From Pontibacterium granulatum (GTDB lineage: Bacteria > Pseudomonadota > Gammaproteobacteria > Pseudomonadales > Balneatricaceae), in the NCBI RefSeq assembly GCF_029961155.1, contig NZ_JASBRH010000003.1, positions 186,001-250,000 on the forward strand: a stretch of DNA of 64,000 nucleotides, in the 5' to 3' direction. The translations under genes and the position numbers were made by a program. Below are positions 1 to 9,272 of this stretch, in pieces (position 1 is the first letter of the stretch; every line of letters begins with the position of its first letter). The notes below the pieces were generated by a model. The model was not told where the DNA came from, did not search any database, and was given only the letters and a program-made list of their open reading frames with translations.

Positions 1-1495
1 GGTAATCCTGGTAGTCCAGCAGGCTGTCCAGGGCACGTACAATCAGATCTGCCAGGTTTTCCAGCTCGCTCAGGTCTTCCAGTGCGCCCAGGTTGAACGC
101 AGACAGTGTGCAGAGTGCAATCTCGCCGTTTTCGTCGTTAATATCGTTCAGCGGTGCGGTCGGCAGTGCAATTTCCAGACACAGGTTGGACTGCTTAACC
201 GGAGCCACCATCGGATCGAACGGGCTGTGGGTGTTGCAGTGATCAACGTTCTGGATGTAGATACGGCCGGTGGACGCACGCTCGGACGCCAGGATACCAA
301 ACAGTTCCACCGCCTTGATGGTCTGTTTGCGAATACTGTCATCCTGCTCATATTTTACGTACAGACGCTCGAACTCGTCTTGATCCGCAAAGAACGCATC
401 GTACAACCCCGGTACTTCGTCCGGGCTGAACAGAGTGATGTTGCCGCCTTTGATCAGACGGGTGTACATCAACTTGTTGATCTGAACGCCGTAGTCCAGG
501 TGACGCACACGGTTCTCTTCAACACCGCGGTTGTTCTTCAGAACCAGCAGGGATTCCACTTCCAGGTGCCAGATCGGGTAGAACAGGGTCGCTGCACCGC
601 CACGCACACCACCCTGAGAACAGGACTTCACGGCGGTCTGGAAGTGCTTGTAGAACGGGATACATCCGGTGTGGAAGGCTTCACCGTTACGAATCGGGCT
701 ACCCAAAGCACGAATGCGCCCCGCATTAATACCGATACCCGCACGCTGAGACACATACTTCACAATGGAAGATGAGGTGGCGTTGATAGAATCCAGGCTG
801 TCGCCACACTCAATCAGTACACAGGAGCTGAACTGACGGGTCGGGGTACGTACGCCAGACATAATCGGCGTTGGCAGAGACAGCTTAAACAGGGACGTCG
901 CGTCGTAGAAACGCTTCACATAACCCAGACGAGTCTCTTTCGGGTAATCCGCAAACAGGCACGCAGCCACCAGCATGTACAGGATCTGCGGGCTTTCAAA
1001 GATTTCACCGGTCACACGGTTCTGCACCAGATATTTACCTTCCAGTTGCTTCACGGCAACGTAGGAGAAGTTCATATCACGGCTGTGTTCCAGGTAGTCG
1101 TTCAGCTCGTCCCACTCAGCTTCAGAGTAGTCTTCCAGCAGGTGACGGTCATAACGCCCTTCGTCCACCATTTTGGCAACGTGGGTAAACAAACGTGGCG
1201 GCTCAAAGCTGCCAAACGCACGCTTACGCAGGTGGAAAATAGCCAAGCGAGCAGCCAGATACTGGTAATCCGGCGCAGACTCGGAGATCAGGTCCGCCGC
1301 GGATTTAATAAGGGTTTCGTGAATATCAGAGGTCTTGATGCCTTCATAGAACTGCAAGTGAGCTTTCAGCTCTACTTCGGACGGCGATACAGCGTCCAGT
1401 CCATCCGCTGCCCAGATAACAACCCGGTGAATTTTCTCCAGGTCGATTTTTTCTTTTCGACCGTCTCTTTTGGTAACCATCAGATCTTGCTGCAT
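1..1495 (-). CDS. nrdA: Ribonucleoside-diphosphate reductase class Ia, alpha subunit (5' part)
   Basis: Catalytic large subunit of class Ia ribonucleotide reductase, which reduces NDPs to dNDPs in the cytoplasm together with the NrdB radical subunit. The visible ~498 codons read closely like E. coli NrdA: an N-terminal ATP-cone (about residues 5-95, starting VTKRDG), then the barrel domain with FSSCVLIECGDSLDSI, which holds the first redox cysteine, and the NxCxE-type segment SNLCLEIALP. The gene runs off the left edge, so the C-terminal redox cysteines are not seen. The start chosen is ATG at 1493-1495 (MQQDLMVTKRDG), which matches the family; an internal ATG at 1480 would remove only five residues. 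Two NrdR boxes lie about 145-190 bp upstream. Identification is very secure. Confidence 0.97.
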   Translation of the reverse strand, partial: MQQDLMVTKRDGRKEKIDLEKIHRVVIWAADGLDAVSPSEVELKAHLQFYEGIKTSDIHETLIKSAADLISESAPDYQYLAARLAIFHLRKRAFGSFEPPRLFTHVAKMVDEGRYDRHLLEDYSEAEWDELNDYLEHSRDMNFSYVAVKQLEGKYLVQNRVTGEIFESPQILYMLVAACLFADYPKETRLGYVKRFYDATSLFKLSLPTPIMSGVRTPTRQFSSCVLIECGDSLDSINATSSSIVKYVSQRAGIGINAGRIRALGSPIRNGEAFHTGCIPFYKHFQTAVKSCSQGGVRGGAATLFYPIWHLEVESLLVLKNNRGVEENRVRHLDYGVQINKLMYTRLIKGGNITLFSPDEVPGLYDAFFADQDEFERLYVKYEQDDSIRKQTIKAVELFGILASERASTGRIYIQNVDHCNTHSPFDPMVAPVKQSNLCLEIALPTAPLNDINDENGEIALCTLSAFNLGALEDLSELENLADLIVRALDSLLDYQDY

Positions 1496-1640
1496 CAGAC
1501 CTTCCACTCGAATGCAAAGATTATTGTAATAAAAATGAAACCGGAAAATGTGATCTCCGAACGCTTAGCAGCCCCCTTCCGGACCAGCGCGTGCGAAGTT
1601 ACTGCACATACTACGACCAGTGGGCAACAAACTTTAGACC

Positions 1641-1656
1641 ACACAAGATGTTGTAT
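1641..1656. promoter_or_regulatory. NrdR box 1 upstream of nrdA
   Basis: ACACAAGATGTTGTAT contains the palindromic core CWAnATnTWG (CAAGATGTTG at 1644-1653) typical of the repressor NrdR. Together with a second core exactly 31 bp away, this is the paired arrangement expected for NrdR control of nrd genes. Assigned by pattern only. Confidence 0.75.
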
Positions 1657-1671
1657 ACCCTGAATCGATTC

Positions 1672-1687
1672 GCACTAAATATAGACT
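1672..1687. promoter_or_regulatory. NrdR box 2 upstream of nrdA
   Basis: The core CTAAATATAG at 1675-1684 fits CWAnATnTWG at every fixed position. Core-to-core distance to box 1 is 31 bp, about three helical turns, as in known NrdR-controlled promoters. From here to the tRNA promoter at 1877 I see no gene, only AT-rich sequence with a weak short-stem hairpin and T-run near 1826-1857. Confidence 0.75.
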
Positions 1688-1876
1688 TCATCTCAAGGAA
1701 TTCAATATTGATTTTCAGATACAACTATGCGTTTCAGTAGTACCTTTTTCGCAGGAGGCAGGAAACCACAAGGGCTCGACGTGAACGGAATTAACGATGA
1801 ATTTTTTTCAAACAAAAACCAAAGATCACTCAAACCATTCATGAGTTTTTTTTTGTAATTTCTATGCAACTTTTCC

Positions 1877-1905
1877 TTTACAGGGCAAAGTGAGATCCCT
1901 ATCAT
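1877..1905 (+). promoter_or_regulatory. Sigma-70 promoter of tRNA-Tyr
   Basis: TTTACA (1877-1882), a 17-bp spacer and TATCAT (1900-1905) are followed by a GC-rich discriminator (ACGCGCTCCC). Such discriminators are typical of stringently controlled stable-RNA promoters. It lies 15 bp before the mature tRNA 5' end. Confidence 0.7.
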
Positions 1906-1920
1906 ACGCGCTCCCTTCGT

Positions 1921-2004
1921 GGTGAGGTTCCCGAGTGGCCAAAGGGATCAGACTGTAAATCTGACGCGCAAGCTTCGGTGGTTCGAATCCACCCCTCACC
2001 ACCA
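1921..2004 (+). tRNA. tRNA-Tyr (GTA)
   Basis: A class II tRNA of 84 nt including encoded CCA (2002-2004). The acceptor stem GGTGAGG pairs with CCTCACC (1994-2000), the anticodon loop reads CTGTAAA (GTA anticodon, tyrosine), there is a long variable arm, and the T-loop has GTTCGAATC. The sequence agrees base for base with the bacterial tRNA-Tyr pattern. It stands alone, without the tRNA-Gly/Thr-tufB neighbours often seen in gammaproteobacteria. Confidence 0.97.
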
Positions 2005-2155
2005 TTCTTCCCCAATGTTCAAAACCTCGATCCAAACACTTTATATTCCAAAACGTTACATATACTGGCCCTGTTATCGCTGAGCCAATATCTGTACAAT
2101 TCACGCCCGATCTAGATTTAATCGTTCATCCAATTCAACAGCGGAAATCCTTGCT

Positions 2156-2362
2156 ATGCGCCTTGCTGAAATCGAAGCCATTATGCTGAACGTTGGACTG
2201 GCCCTCTTTGCCGGTTTTATCTTCTTCATCATCTACGATCTGGCAAAGAAGTCGAATGCAGGCAAATTTGGTACAGCAGTACTGTTTTTCGCCTTGGGCC
2301 TGGGCCTCGCAGCCTTCATCATCAAATCCGTTGTGGTTGAATTTATCGGCGGCGGGATCTAG
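2156..2362 (+). CDS. DUF2788 small inner-membrane protein
   Basis: A 68-residue protein with two hydrophobic segments (about residues 9-27 and 38-60) separated by a short basic loop containing YDLAKKSNAGKFG. This is the signature of the DUF2788 family of small gammaproteobacterial membrane proteins. No function is established, and I infer only that it sits in the inner membrane. Its TAG stop overlaps the TAG stop of the convergent HugZ-like gene within the four bases CTAG (2359-2362), so no terminator separates the two. Confidence 0.8.
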   Translation: MRLAEIEAIMLNVGLALFAGFIFFIIYDLAKKSNAGKFGTAVLFFALGLGLAAFIIKSVVVEFIGGGI

Positions 2363-2874
2363 CGCTTCACCTTATCCTCGCTGAGGTGGATCAGCTCGCC
2401 GCTTGCAGGATCTACCTCAAACGCTTTACCAAATCCCACCACATAACAGCCATGGGTTGGCTTCAGTCTAAATAGATGAAAGTCAGGCAAGCCGCGCAAC
2501 AGTTTTACAGTCTGCCCTAACTTACTCTCCATCTGCTCCAGGATCTCGACGCCCTTTGCAGAGTCGCGCTCGACCTTTTCCACATCACACTGATAAGTCA
2601 GCCGTTCGCGCGCAAATATATTGCGACTCTCCTGCTCATCTTGAATAAGCAACACACTGCAGTTGGGGTGACTTAACAGGTTTGCCGTATGTGCAGCCAG
2701 CTCACTCACAAATATGTAGAAGCAGCCTTGACCGTCTCGCACAGCCGGGGCGTAGCTGATCTCAGGATTACCCGCCTGATTGAGCGTGGACAACAGTACG
2801 GATTGCTTACCATCTTGTAACGCACGGCACGCAGCGCTGTAAGCATTTAATTCATCTTGTTTCATTTCTGCCAT
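2359..2874 (-). CDS. HugZ/HutZ-like FMN-binding split-barrel protein
   Basis: A 171-residue member of the pyridoxamine-5'-phosphate-oxidase-like split-barrel fold, closest in pattern to HugZ/HutZ heme-utilisation proteins. The N-terminal strand run (SVLLSTLNQAGNPEISYAPAV) and the C-terminal block with GLPDFHLFRLKPTHG and GFGKAFEV are typical. Family members bind heme and help degrade it, but this copy lacks the C-terminal extension of some HutZ proteins, so activity is inferred. The start chosen is ATG at 2874 (MAEMKQDE), preceded by AAGGA; an upstream in-frame ATG at 2916 lacks a good ribosome site. No heme transport genes adjoin it. Confidence 0.75.
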   Translation of the reverse strand: MAEMKQDELNAYSAACRALQDGKQSVLLSTLNQAGNPEISYAPAVRDGQGCFYIFVSELAAHTANLLSHPNCSVLLIQDEQESRNIFARERLTYQCDVEKVERDSAKGVEILEQMESKLGQTVKLLRGLPDFHLFRLKPTHGCYVVGFGKAFEVDPASGELIHLSEDKVKR

Positions 2875-3002
2875 TGCTTTTCCTTGGATAGCGTTTATAC
2901 CTAAACATAGGAACACCTTTAACTGATCAAAAAATCGCTAAAGGAATCTGCATCCCCGGCGATGTAGATAAGAGAAGGGTAAAAGAGAAAGGGGAGGTTG
3001 TC

Positions 3003-3419
3003 ATGAGCAACCTACAGGTATATATCCGGCATCCGGAAGAGATTCCGATTGAGCTAGAGCAACTCACTCAATCCCTCCCGGTCTCCCACTCCACTCCAAG
3101 TCTCGGCCTCATCTGCCACTCCAACAACAAAATATCCAAAGGTTCCGCAGTCAAACTGCGCATTCCATTCGTTGAGCCTTCGCTGGCTGTATCCGGTGTG
3201 GTGACCTGGTGTCACAACGACGGTACGGGCTTTGAACTGGGTATTGATTTTGATAATCCGGACGCCAAAATGCGCATGCGGATGCTGGAGCAGCTGTGTC
3301 AGATCCATCAGTACCGTCTTGAGGTCAAAGAAGAACAAGGGCGTGTGCTCAGCCCTGAAGCCGCTGCAATGGAATGGATCGAGCGCTACGCCGCACTTTT
3401 TCCCGGCAATGGCGTATAA
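3003..3419 (+). CDS. PilZ-domain protein
   Basis: A 138-residue protein whose residues about 25-100 have the PilZ beta-barrel pattern (LGLICHSNNKISKGSAVKL, then VSGVVTWCHNDGTGFELGIDF). The c-di-GMP-binding RxxxR and D/NxSxxG motifs are degenerate: only one arginine is near the N-terminus and the second motif reads STPSLG. Ligand binding is therefore doubtful, and the protein may act as a protein-protein adaptor. The start is firm, with GGAGG five bases before ATG. The closing helix resembles those of stand-alone PilZ regulators. It is followed after 69 bp by kdsA. Confidence 0.72.
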   Translation: MSNLQVYIRHPEEIPIELEQLTQSLPVSHSTPSLGLICHSNNKISKGSAVKLRIPFVEPSLAVSGVVTWCHNDGTGFELGIDFDNPDAKMRMRMLEQLCQIHQYRLEVKEEQGRVLSPEAAAMEWIERYAALFPGNGV

Positions 3420-4337
<918 letters not shown>

Positions 4338-4369
4338 GCCAAATACCCGCACATCTTGTTGTGCAGGTT

Positions 4370-4418
4370 GGGCTAGCCTTGACTATCATTGATGGAAATT
4401 TTTGATGCAGGCTAGCCC
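4370..4418. promoter_or_regulatory. GGCTAGCC palindrome pair around a candidate promoter
   Basis: GGGCTAGCC (4370-4378) and GGCTAGCCC (4410-4418) form an exact inverted pair, and each contains the self-palindrome GGCTAGCC. Between them is a weak promoter candidate, TTGACT (4379-4384) with TTTGAT (4401-4406). The second copy ends at the base before the ATG of the downstream gene. This suggests a two-site operator or a hairpin that hides the ribosome site; the regulator is unknown. Confidence 0.45.
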
Positions 4419-6530
4419 ATGGCAGTAACACAGGCTATCGAATACACCTCCCTTTCTTCCGGCCAGGTGGTCGGTACAACGCAACACCGCTTTTTGCTGA
4501 AAGAGCACTCCGGCAATTCGCTGCTTGGACAACGCTGGCAAGCCCAGGACTTGAGCGTACAGGGCAAACCGATCGTATCGCTGGAGTTTATCTCTCCCTA
4601 TCTGATCAGCGACAGTAAAGCCCTGGAGACGCTAAAGCGCGCGGTTGCAGTTGGCAAAAAACTGCGGCACAAGCATCTGGCCATCCACTACGGCTACTTT
4701 CAAAGCGAGAACCAACCCGGCTTTGTCGCATCCGAGCGACTGGACAACACCACCCTCGCCGACCTGCTGAGAGAGAAAAAAACCAAGGCGCTGAATGACA
4801 ATCAACTCAAAGGCCTACTACTGCAGATCGCCACGGCGCTGGATGTCGCCTACGGTGCCCTGCATGTCACCCATGGCGGCCTTTGCCCGGCGAACGTGCA
4901 TATCAACCGCGGCAGCGGCGTGAAACTGTCCGGTTATGCCACTCAGCCCCTGCACGGTAAACTCCCAAAGAACCGGCACCACACCCATCGAGCCGAGGTC
5001 TACCAGGCGCCGGAAACCCATAGCGCCCAGCCATCCAATCGGGCTTGTGATATATTCTCACTCGCCTGTATTGCGTATGAAGTGCTTACCGGTCATCCAC
5101 CTTTCGCCAACACCCGGGAACCGTCTCAGTGCGACCCCGCCCGTTTGAGCCAGCCCAAGCAACTGACCGACCAGCAGTGGCTCAGTCTGCAAGCAGCCCT
5201 CTCTGGAGTGCCTGCAGCACGTCCAAGCAATGCTCTGAGCTTGATACGAGACCTGTTCAAAGCGGACGAAGAACAATCCGATACGGCAGAACAAACCGGG
5301 CAAGCGTCTGCAACAGAGGAACACCCTGCTCCCGACGCCGAAGTAGAGACACAGCGCTCCACACGACTGAGCGCTGAAGATCTGGCACCCGAGCAGCCAG
5401 AAGATCAATCCACGGTTTCAGAGCAAGAACAGAAGGCGCCAAAAGCACCTCTGGTGCAATCCAAGCGCAAGCTGATTCCATTGTTCACCTTTATCCTGGG
5501 GTTGATATTGGGCTACGGTTTATCACTGGCGCTGAGCATTCCGGATGAGCCACAAAACACAGAAATCGCAACGGCACCGGATACGGCAGTTGCAGCCCCT
5601 GACCCGCAATCAGCAGAGAACGCTTTAGTTGCAGAAAGCGATTCAAGCCAGGGCAGCGTTCAGCCTGCAGTCATCGAACCCACGCTAGAGTCTGACACAA
5701 CTAACCTGTCAGACGGCGCGACTGCATTTATGACGGCCGCCCAACTGACCGGAGAACAAGCCCCCAGGACTCTGCTGTTCCGCGACCAGATCCGAGGTGA
5801 TCTGTACGGCCCGGACATGGTAGCCCTGCCTGCCGGAGATTTTCTGATGGGGGATAACCACAAACTTGGCGACGATAACGAATATCCGGTACACCGCGTG
5901 ACGATCAAGCAACCTTATGCCCTGTCCCGTTATGAAGTCACCTTCGCCCAGTACGATGCGTTTGCCCGCGCAACGCGTCGGGACCTGCCCTCCGATGAAG
6001 GTTGGGGGCGTGGCAACCGACCAGTCATCAACGTCAGTTGGCGCGACGCGCAAGCCTACGTGCAGTGGCTGTCTCGCGAGACGGACCAACCATATCGCCT
6101 ACCAACTGAAGCGGAATGGGAGTACGCCGCCCGTGCTGGGACACAAAGCGCATTTAGCTGGGGTAATAAACCGGCTGTGGGCTTCGCGGTTTGTGACGAA
6201 TGTGGCAGCGACTGGGACGGCAGCCAGACCGCACCGGTGGGCGCCCTGCAGCCTAATCCGTGGGGCCTCTACGATATGGCAGGCAACGTCAGCGAATGGG
6301 TCGAAGACTGCTACGCAGCAGACTACAGTGGTGCCCCCGTTAACGGAAGCGCATACCAAGGTGACGGATGTAGTGATCGAGTTATGCGTGGCGGCTCATG
6401 GTTCGATATCATGCGTCTGATGCGCCCAGCCGCCCGTTATCGCCATCCGGCCAACGCCTCCCAGAATGACTGGGGCTTCCGCGTTGCTTTGGATTTGCCG
6501 GAAGAATTTATCAAGGAGACTAGCGAATGA
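4419..6530 (+). CDS. Membrane-anchored pseudokinase fused to an FGE/SUMF1-like domain
   Basis: A 703-residue three-part protein. Residues about 20-280 have a Ser/Thr-kinase fold (DIFSLACIAYEVLTGHPPF at 211-229 is the conserved F-helix region), but catalytic residues are missing. The beta-3 lysine position is Glu56 (IVSLEF), the HRD loop reads HGGLCPANVHI (152-162), and DFG is replaced by SGY (about 171-173). A low-complexity acidic linker and one membrane helix (352-373) follow. An FGE-sulfatase/SUMF1-like domain (467-693; LPTEAEWEYAARAG, DMAGNVSEWVED, RGGSWFD, WGFRVA) is predicted outside the membrane. The paired cysteines used by true formylglycine-generating enzymes after RGGS are absent. 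Both domains therefore look like binding modules. The next gene overlaps it by ATGA. Confidence 0.82.
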   Translation: MAVTQAIEYTSLSSGQVVGTTQHRFLLKEHSGNSLLGQRWQAQDLSVQGKPIVSLEFISPYLISDSKALETLKRAVAVGKKLRHKHLAIHYGYFQSENQPGFVASERLDNTTLADLLREKKTKALNDNQLKGLLLQIATALDVAYGALHVTHGGLCPANVHINRGSGVKLSGYATQPLHGKLPKNRHHTHRAEVYQAPETHSAQPSNRACDIFSLACIAYEVLTGHPPFANTREPSQCDPARLSQPKQLTDQQWLSLQAALSGVPAARPSNALSLIRDLFKADEEQSDTAEQTGQASATEEHPAPDAEVETQRSTRLSAEDLAPEQPEDQSTVSEQEQKAPKAPLVQSKRKLIPLFTFILGLILGYGLSLALSIPDEPQNTEIATAPDTAVAAPDPQSAENALVAESDSSQGSVQPAVIEPTLESDTTNLSDGATAFMTAAQLTGEQAPRTLLFRDQIRGDLYGPDMVALPAGDFLMGDNHKLGDDNEYPVHRVTIKQPYALSRYEVTFAQYDAFARATRRDLPSDEGWGRGNRPVINVSWRDAQAYVQWLSRETDQPYRLPTEAEWEYAARAGTQSAFSWGNKPAVGFAVCDECGSDWDGSQTAPVGALQPNPWGLYDMAGNVSEWVEDCYAADYSGAPVNGSAYQGDGCSDRVMRGGSWFDIMRLMRPAARYRHPANASQNDWGFRVALDLPEEFIKETSE

Positions 6531-7939
6531 AGTTCCGCCCCCTGTTTCTATCCATGCTGATGCTCAGCACCCCGGCCCTGGCGGCAGACAACCTCACCAT
6601 TGGGGTAGATCAGCGTCAATCGCTGGGTATTACGCTCTATAACCAGGACCTGGCGCTGGTGCGTGAAACACGCGAACTGCCAGCTATGCAGTCTGGCCAA
6701 AAAGTGATCATCGAAGACGTCAGCAAACAGTTGCAACCGGAAACTCTGCGTATCAATAACGCCGGCGCCATCCTGGAGCAGAATTTCAATTCCCGCCTGC
6801 TCAGCCAGCACGCGCTGCTTGAACACTATATCAATAAGAAACTGGAACTGGCGCGCATCAATCCGGCGACCGGTACCGAAACGATCAGCAAGGCAACCCT
6901 ACTCAGTGTTAACGGAAACCATGCTCTGGTTTCCCGTAACAACCGGGTCGAGAGCATTCCCCTGAACGGCCACTGGCGTTTTATCTTCCCAAGTCGGCCA
7001 CCCGCCCTGCTCACCAAACCCAACCTGAGCTTTCGCAGCCAGGGAACAGGCAGCGCCCGTGACGCTCGTATCAGCTACCTGACCGGCGGCCTTAGCTGGA
7101 CCATGAATTACGTACTGACTCTGTCACAGGACGGTGACAGCGCAAACGTATCGGGTATGGCATCACTCACCAACAACAGTGGCACACACTACCCCAATGC
7201 CAGCATCCAGTTGATGGCCGGCAATGTGAATACCGTCCCACCTCAACCTCGCTACAAAGCACAGCGCGAGATGGCAGTCGTAGCATTGGGTGCCGCAGCA
7301 GACAGTATCGAACCACCGGCGCAGCTGGAAGCGTTCCACCTGTATCAACTGCCCGGCAAAATCAACCTGGAAGATGGCCAGCAGAAACAGATCACCCTGC
7401 TTAACAGCGATGATGTCAGCCTGAAGCGTACCTACCAACATGAGTTTTACGTAGGGGCCAACCAGGATGCCCAGCGTTACCGCATCAAACCTAACTTGCG
7501 CCTGAGCTTTAATAACACCAGTGAAGAAGGCCTGGGGCAACCGATGCCTGCGGGCAACATCCGCGTCTTCCGTCCCGACAGCCAGGAACAACTGCAGTTT
7601 GTAGGCGGCGCTCGCATCAACCATACGGCAGAAAAGGATCCGGTAAAAATCACCCTGGGCCAGGCATTCGATGTGACCGTTGAACGTCACCAAAGCCAGT
7701 TCCAGAAAACCTATAATGGCTTCCTGGTGGGACAGGCGATCCGTATCACCAACAGTCGCAGCAAACCGGCGACCGTTGTGTTGCGTGCCAACTTCCCATA
7801 CGAGTGGAATCTGGAAAACAGTAGCGTGCCAATGGAAAAGATTAGCGCTGGTGCCGCGCAATGGACAATCGAAGTTGCGGGCAAGAGCGATCAACTACTG
7901 AATTTCAGCGTACAGATGAAGAAGCCTGATCGTAAATGA
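6527..7939 (+). CDS. Secreted DUF4139-domain protein
   Basis: A 470-residue protein with a Sec signal peptide (cleavage after ALA, near residue 19). It is followed by a long beta-rich region typical of DUF4139 proteins (SYLTGGLSWTMNYVL near 180, and a C-terminal beta-sandwich with YNGFLVGQAIRITNSRSKPATV). It is predicted to be periplasmic or surface-exposed. The family function is not established. ATGA overlaps with the pseudokinase gene upstream and the DTW gene downstream imply translational coupling. Since the upstream protein places its FGE-like domain outside the membrane, the two may meet in the periplasm; this is inference from context. Confidence 0.75.
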   Translation: MKFRPLFLSMLMLSTPALAADNLTIGVDQRQSLGITLYNQDLALVRETRELPAMQSGQKVIIEDVSKQLQPETLRINNAGAILEQNFNSRLLSQHALLEHYINKKLELARINPATGTETISKATLLSVNGNHALVSRNNRVESIPLNGHWRFIFPSRPPALLTKPNLSFRSQGTGSARDARISYLTGGLSWTMNYVLTLSQDGDSANVSGMASLTNNSGTHYPNASIQLMAGNVNTVPPQPRYKAQREMAVVALGAAADSIEPPAQLEAFHLYQLPGKINLEDGQQKQITLLNSDDVSLKRTYQHEFYVGANQDAQRYRIKPNLRLSFNNTSEEGLGQPMPAGNIRVFRPDSQEQLQFVGGARINHTAEKDPVKITLGQAFDVTVERHQSQFQKTYNGFLVGQAIRITNSRSKPATVVLRANFPYEWNLENSSVPMEKISAGAAQWTIEVAGKSDQLLNFSVQMKKPDRK

Positions 7940-8544
7940 GTGGATGTCCTGGCTGCGGCCTGCCTGAAGACTACTGCGCCTGTGGCGGCACGTTTAGCGA
8001 CGTGCCACCACTGCAGATCGCACTGCTGCTGCATGAGAACGAACCGGCACGCCCCAGCAACACCAGTCGGCTGATCGCTCAGTTGCTGCCGGATGTTACC
8101 CACACCTTCATCTGGCAGCGCACCCACCCGCCCGAGGTATTGGTTGATATGCTGAACGACCCTCACTATCAACCCTGGCTGCTGTTCCCGGCGGACCGTC
8201 CCGAACTGAAACCCCGCGCCAGAGGCTACCACCCGGTTGAAGGGAAAATACCACTGATCATTGTGCCGGACGGCACTTGGAAAGAAGTACGCAAGATTGT
8301 GCGCAAGAGCCCGTGGCTGAATGAACTGCCGCTACTGGCGTTTGATCCCGATCGTCGCACCCGTTACACCCTCAGACGCAATCCGGACGATGATCACCTG
8401 TGTACGGCAGAAACCGTCGCGGAAGTACTTCGTTTAGCCGATGCCGACAAAGCGGCCATCGCTCTGGATCAACTGCTTGATCGCTTCCTGACCCACTATC
8501 ACGCGTGGAAGTGCAACCACCCGATACCCAGCAGTTTGGTTTAA
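7936..8544 (+). CDS. DTW-domain tRNA-uridine aminocarboxypropyltransferase family protein
   Basis: A 202-residue member of the DTW family, whose characterised members (E. coli TapT/YfiP, human DTWD1/2) transfer the 3-amino-3-carboxypropyl group of S-adenosylmethionine to uridine in tRNA (acp3U). Visible features are the N-terminal cysteine cluster CPGCGLPEDYCAC (Cys4, 7, 14, 16), the signature PDGTWKEVRK with D112-x-T-W115, and the conserved segment RRTRYTLRRNP. It is the last gene of the operon begun at 4419 and overlaps its neighbour by ATGA. Its link to the membrane proteins upstream is unclear and may only be shared transcription. Which uridine it modifies cannot be told from sequence. 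Confidence 0.85.
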   Translation: MSGCPGCGLPEDYCACGGTFSDVPPLQIALLLHENEPARPSNTSRLIAQLLPDVTHTFIWQRTHPPEVLVDMLNDPHYQPWLLFPADRPELKPRARGYHPVEGKIPLIIVPDGTWKEVRKIVRKSPWLNELPLLAFDPDRRTRYTLRRNPDDDHLCTAETVAEVLRLADADKAAIALDQLLDRFLTHYHAWKCNHPIPSSLV

Positions 8545-9020
8545 CGCTGCGGAAGTTCGGGCATCAAGGTGCGCCAGTGGTTCGCTTGGCCTTCGTCGAC
8601 CGGCACCGACAACTCGCCGTTTGCATAGATATCCACCATACGCGCCACGGCAAGTTGATGCCCCTGTTTGGCGGCCAGTTCGTAGTAGTAACGCGCTTTC
8701 TCCGCATTGGGCTGAAAGTAGTGCTCAAACCCCTCTTCATAGATCCGTCCCATCTGATACTGCGCTTTCATATCCCCCTGATCCGCCGCTCGTTGCAGAT
8801 AGATGCCGCCCTGGATGCGGTTTTGCACGCCATCTCCCCGGAAGTGAAGCAGATGTCCGTATACGGACAAAGCGCGAGTGCTGCCATTGTCCGCAGCGTA
8901 GCGGAAGATTTTCATCACTAAACGGTGTTTGGCCTGGGATTTTTTAAACACAGAGGTGCGGAACAACCCATAGGCAACATAGAAAATGAGCGGTGCAATC
9001 AGGCGCATTAACCAGCGCAT
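8541..9020 (-). CDS. Sel1-repeat (TPR-like) membrane-anchored protein
   Basis: A 159-residue protein with an N-terminal hydrophobic anchor (MRWLMRLIAPLIFYVAYGLF) followed by about three Sel1-type helical repeats (ALSVYGHLL, AQYQMGRIYEEGF, LAVARMVDIYANGE). Such repeats bind proteins, but the partner is unknown. The start is ATG at 9020, with GGGGG six bases upstream; an in-frame ATG at 9128 would add an implausible leader. Its TAA stop overlaps the TAA of the convergent DTW gene in the four bases TTAA. Confidence 0.75.
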   Translation of the reverse strand: MRWLMRLIAPLIFYVAYGLFRTSVFKKSQAKHRLVMKIFRYAADNGSTRALSVYGHLLHFRGDGVQNRIQGGIYLQRAADQGDMKAQYQMGRIYEEGFEHYFQPNAEKARYYYELAAKQGHQLAVARMVDIYANGELSVPVDEGQANHWRTLMPELPQR

Positions 9021-9272
9021 AGAACCCCCAGAACGCAAGTAAGATGAAAAAGACAAGATAACGACGGTTGATTTCGCCAGTATATCAGCAGTCTCTAATT
9101 TAAACACGCACAGCTTGTAAGGACTCAATAGAAAGCGCTTGTGACCGAAGCGGATATAGGATAAAAACTAGTGACCGCAAAAAGAAATAAACAACCCGCG
9201 TTATATATCTACCGGTTATATCTAAGGTCGTGATCACTATAGCGCAGCAATTGGGACTTTCAGGAACCGACC

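Noticed and set aside
227-1663. Rightward frames across nrdA and its upstream region
   Set aside because: They run antisense to a clear NrdA sequence, and the second one crosses the NrdR boxes.
1826-1857. Short hairpin with a T-run before tRNA-Tyr
   Set aside because: The stem is only five base pairs and there is no rightward gene upstream to terminate.
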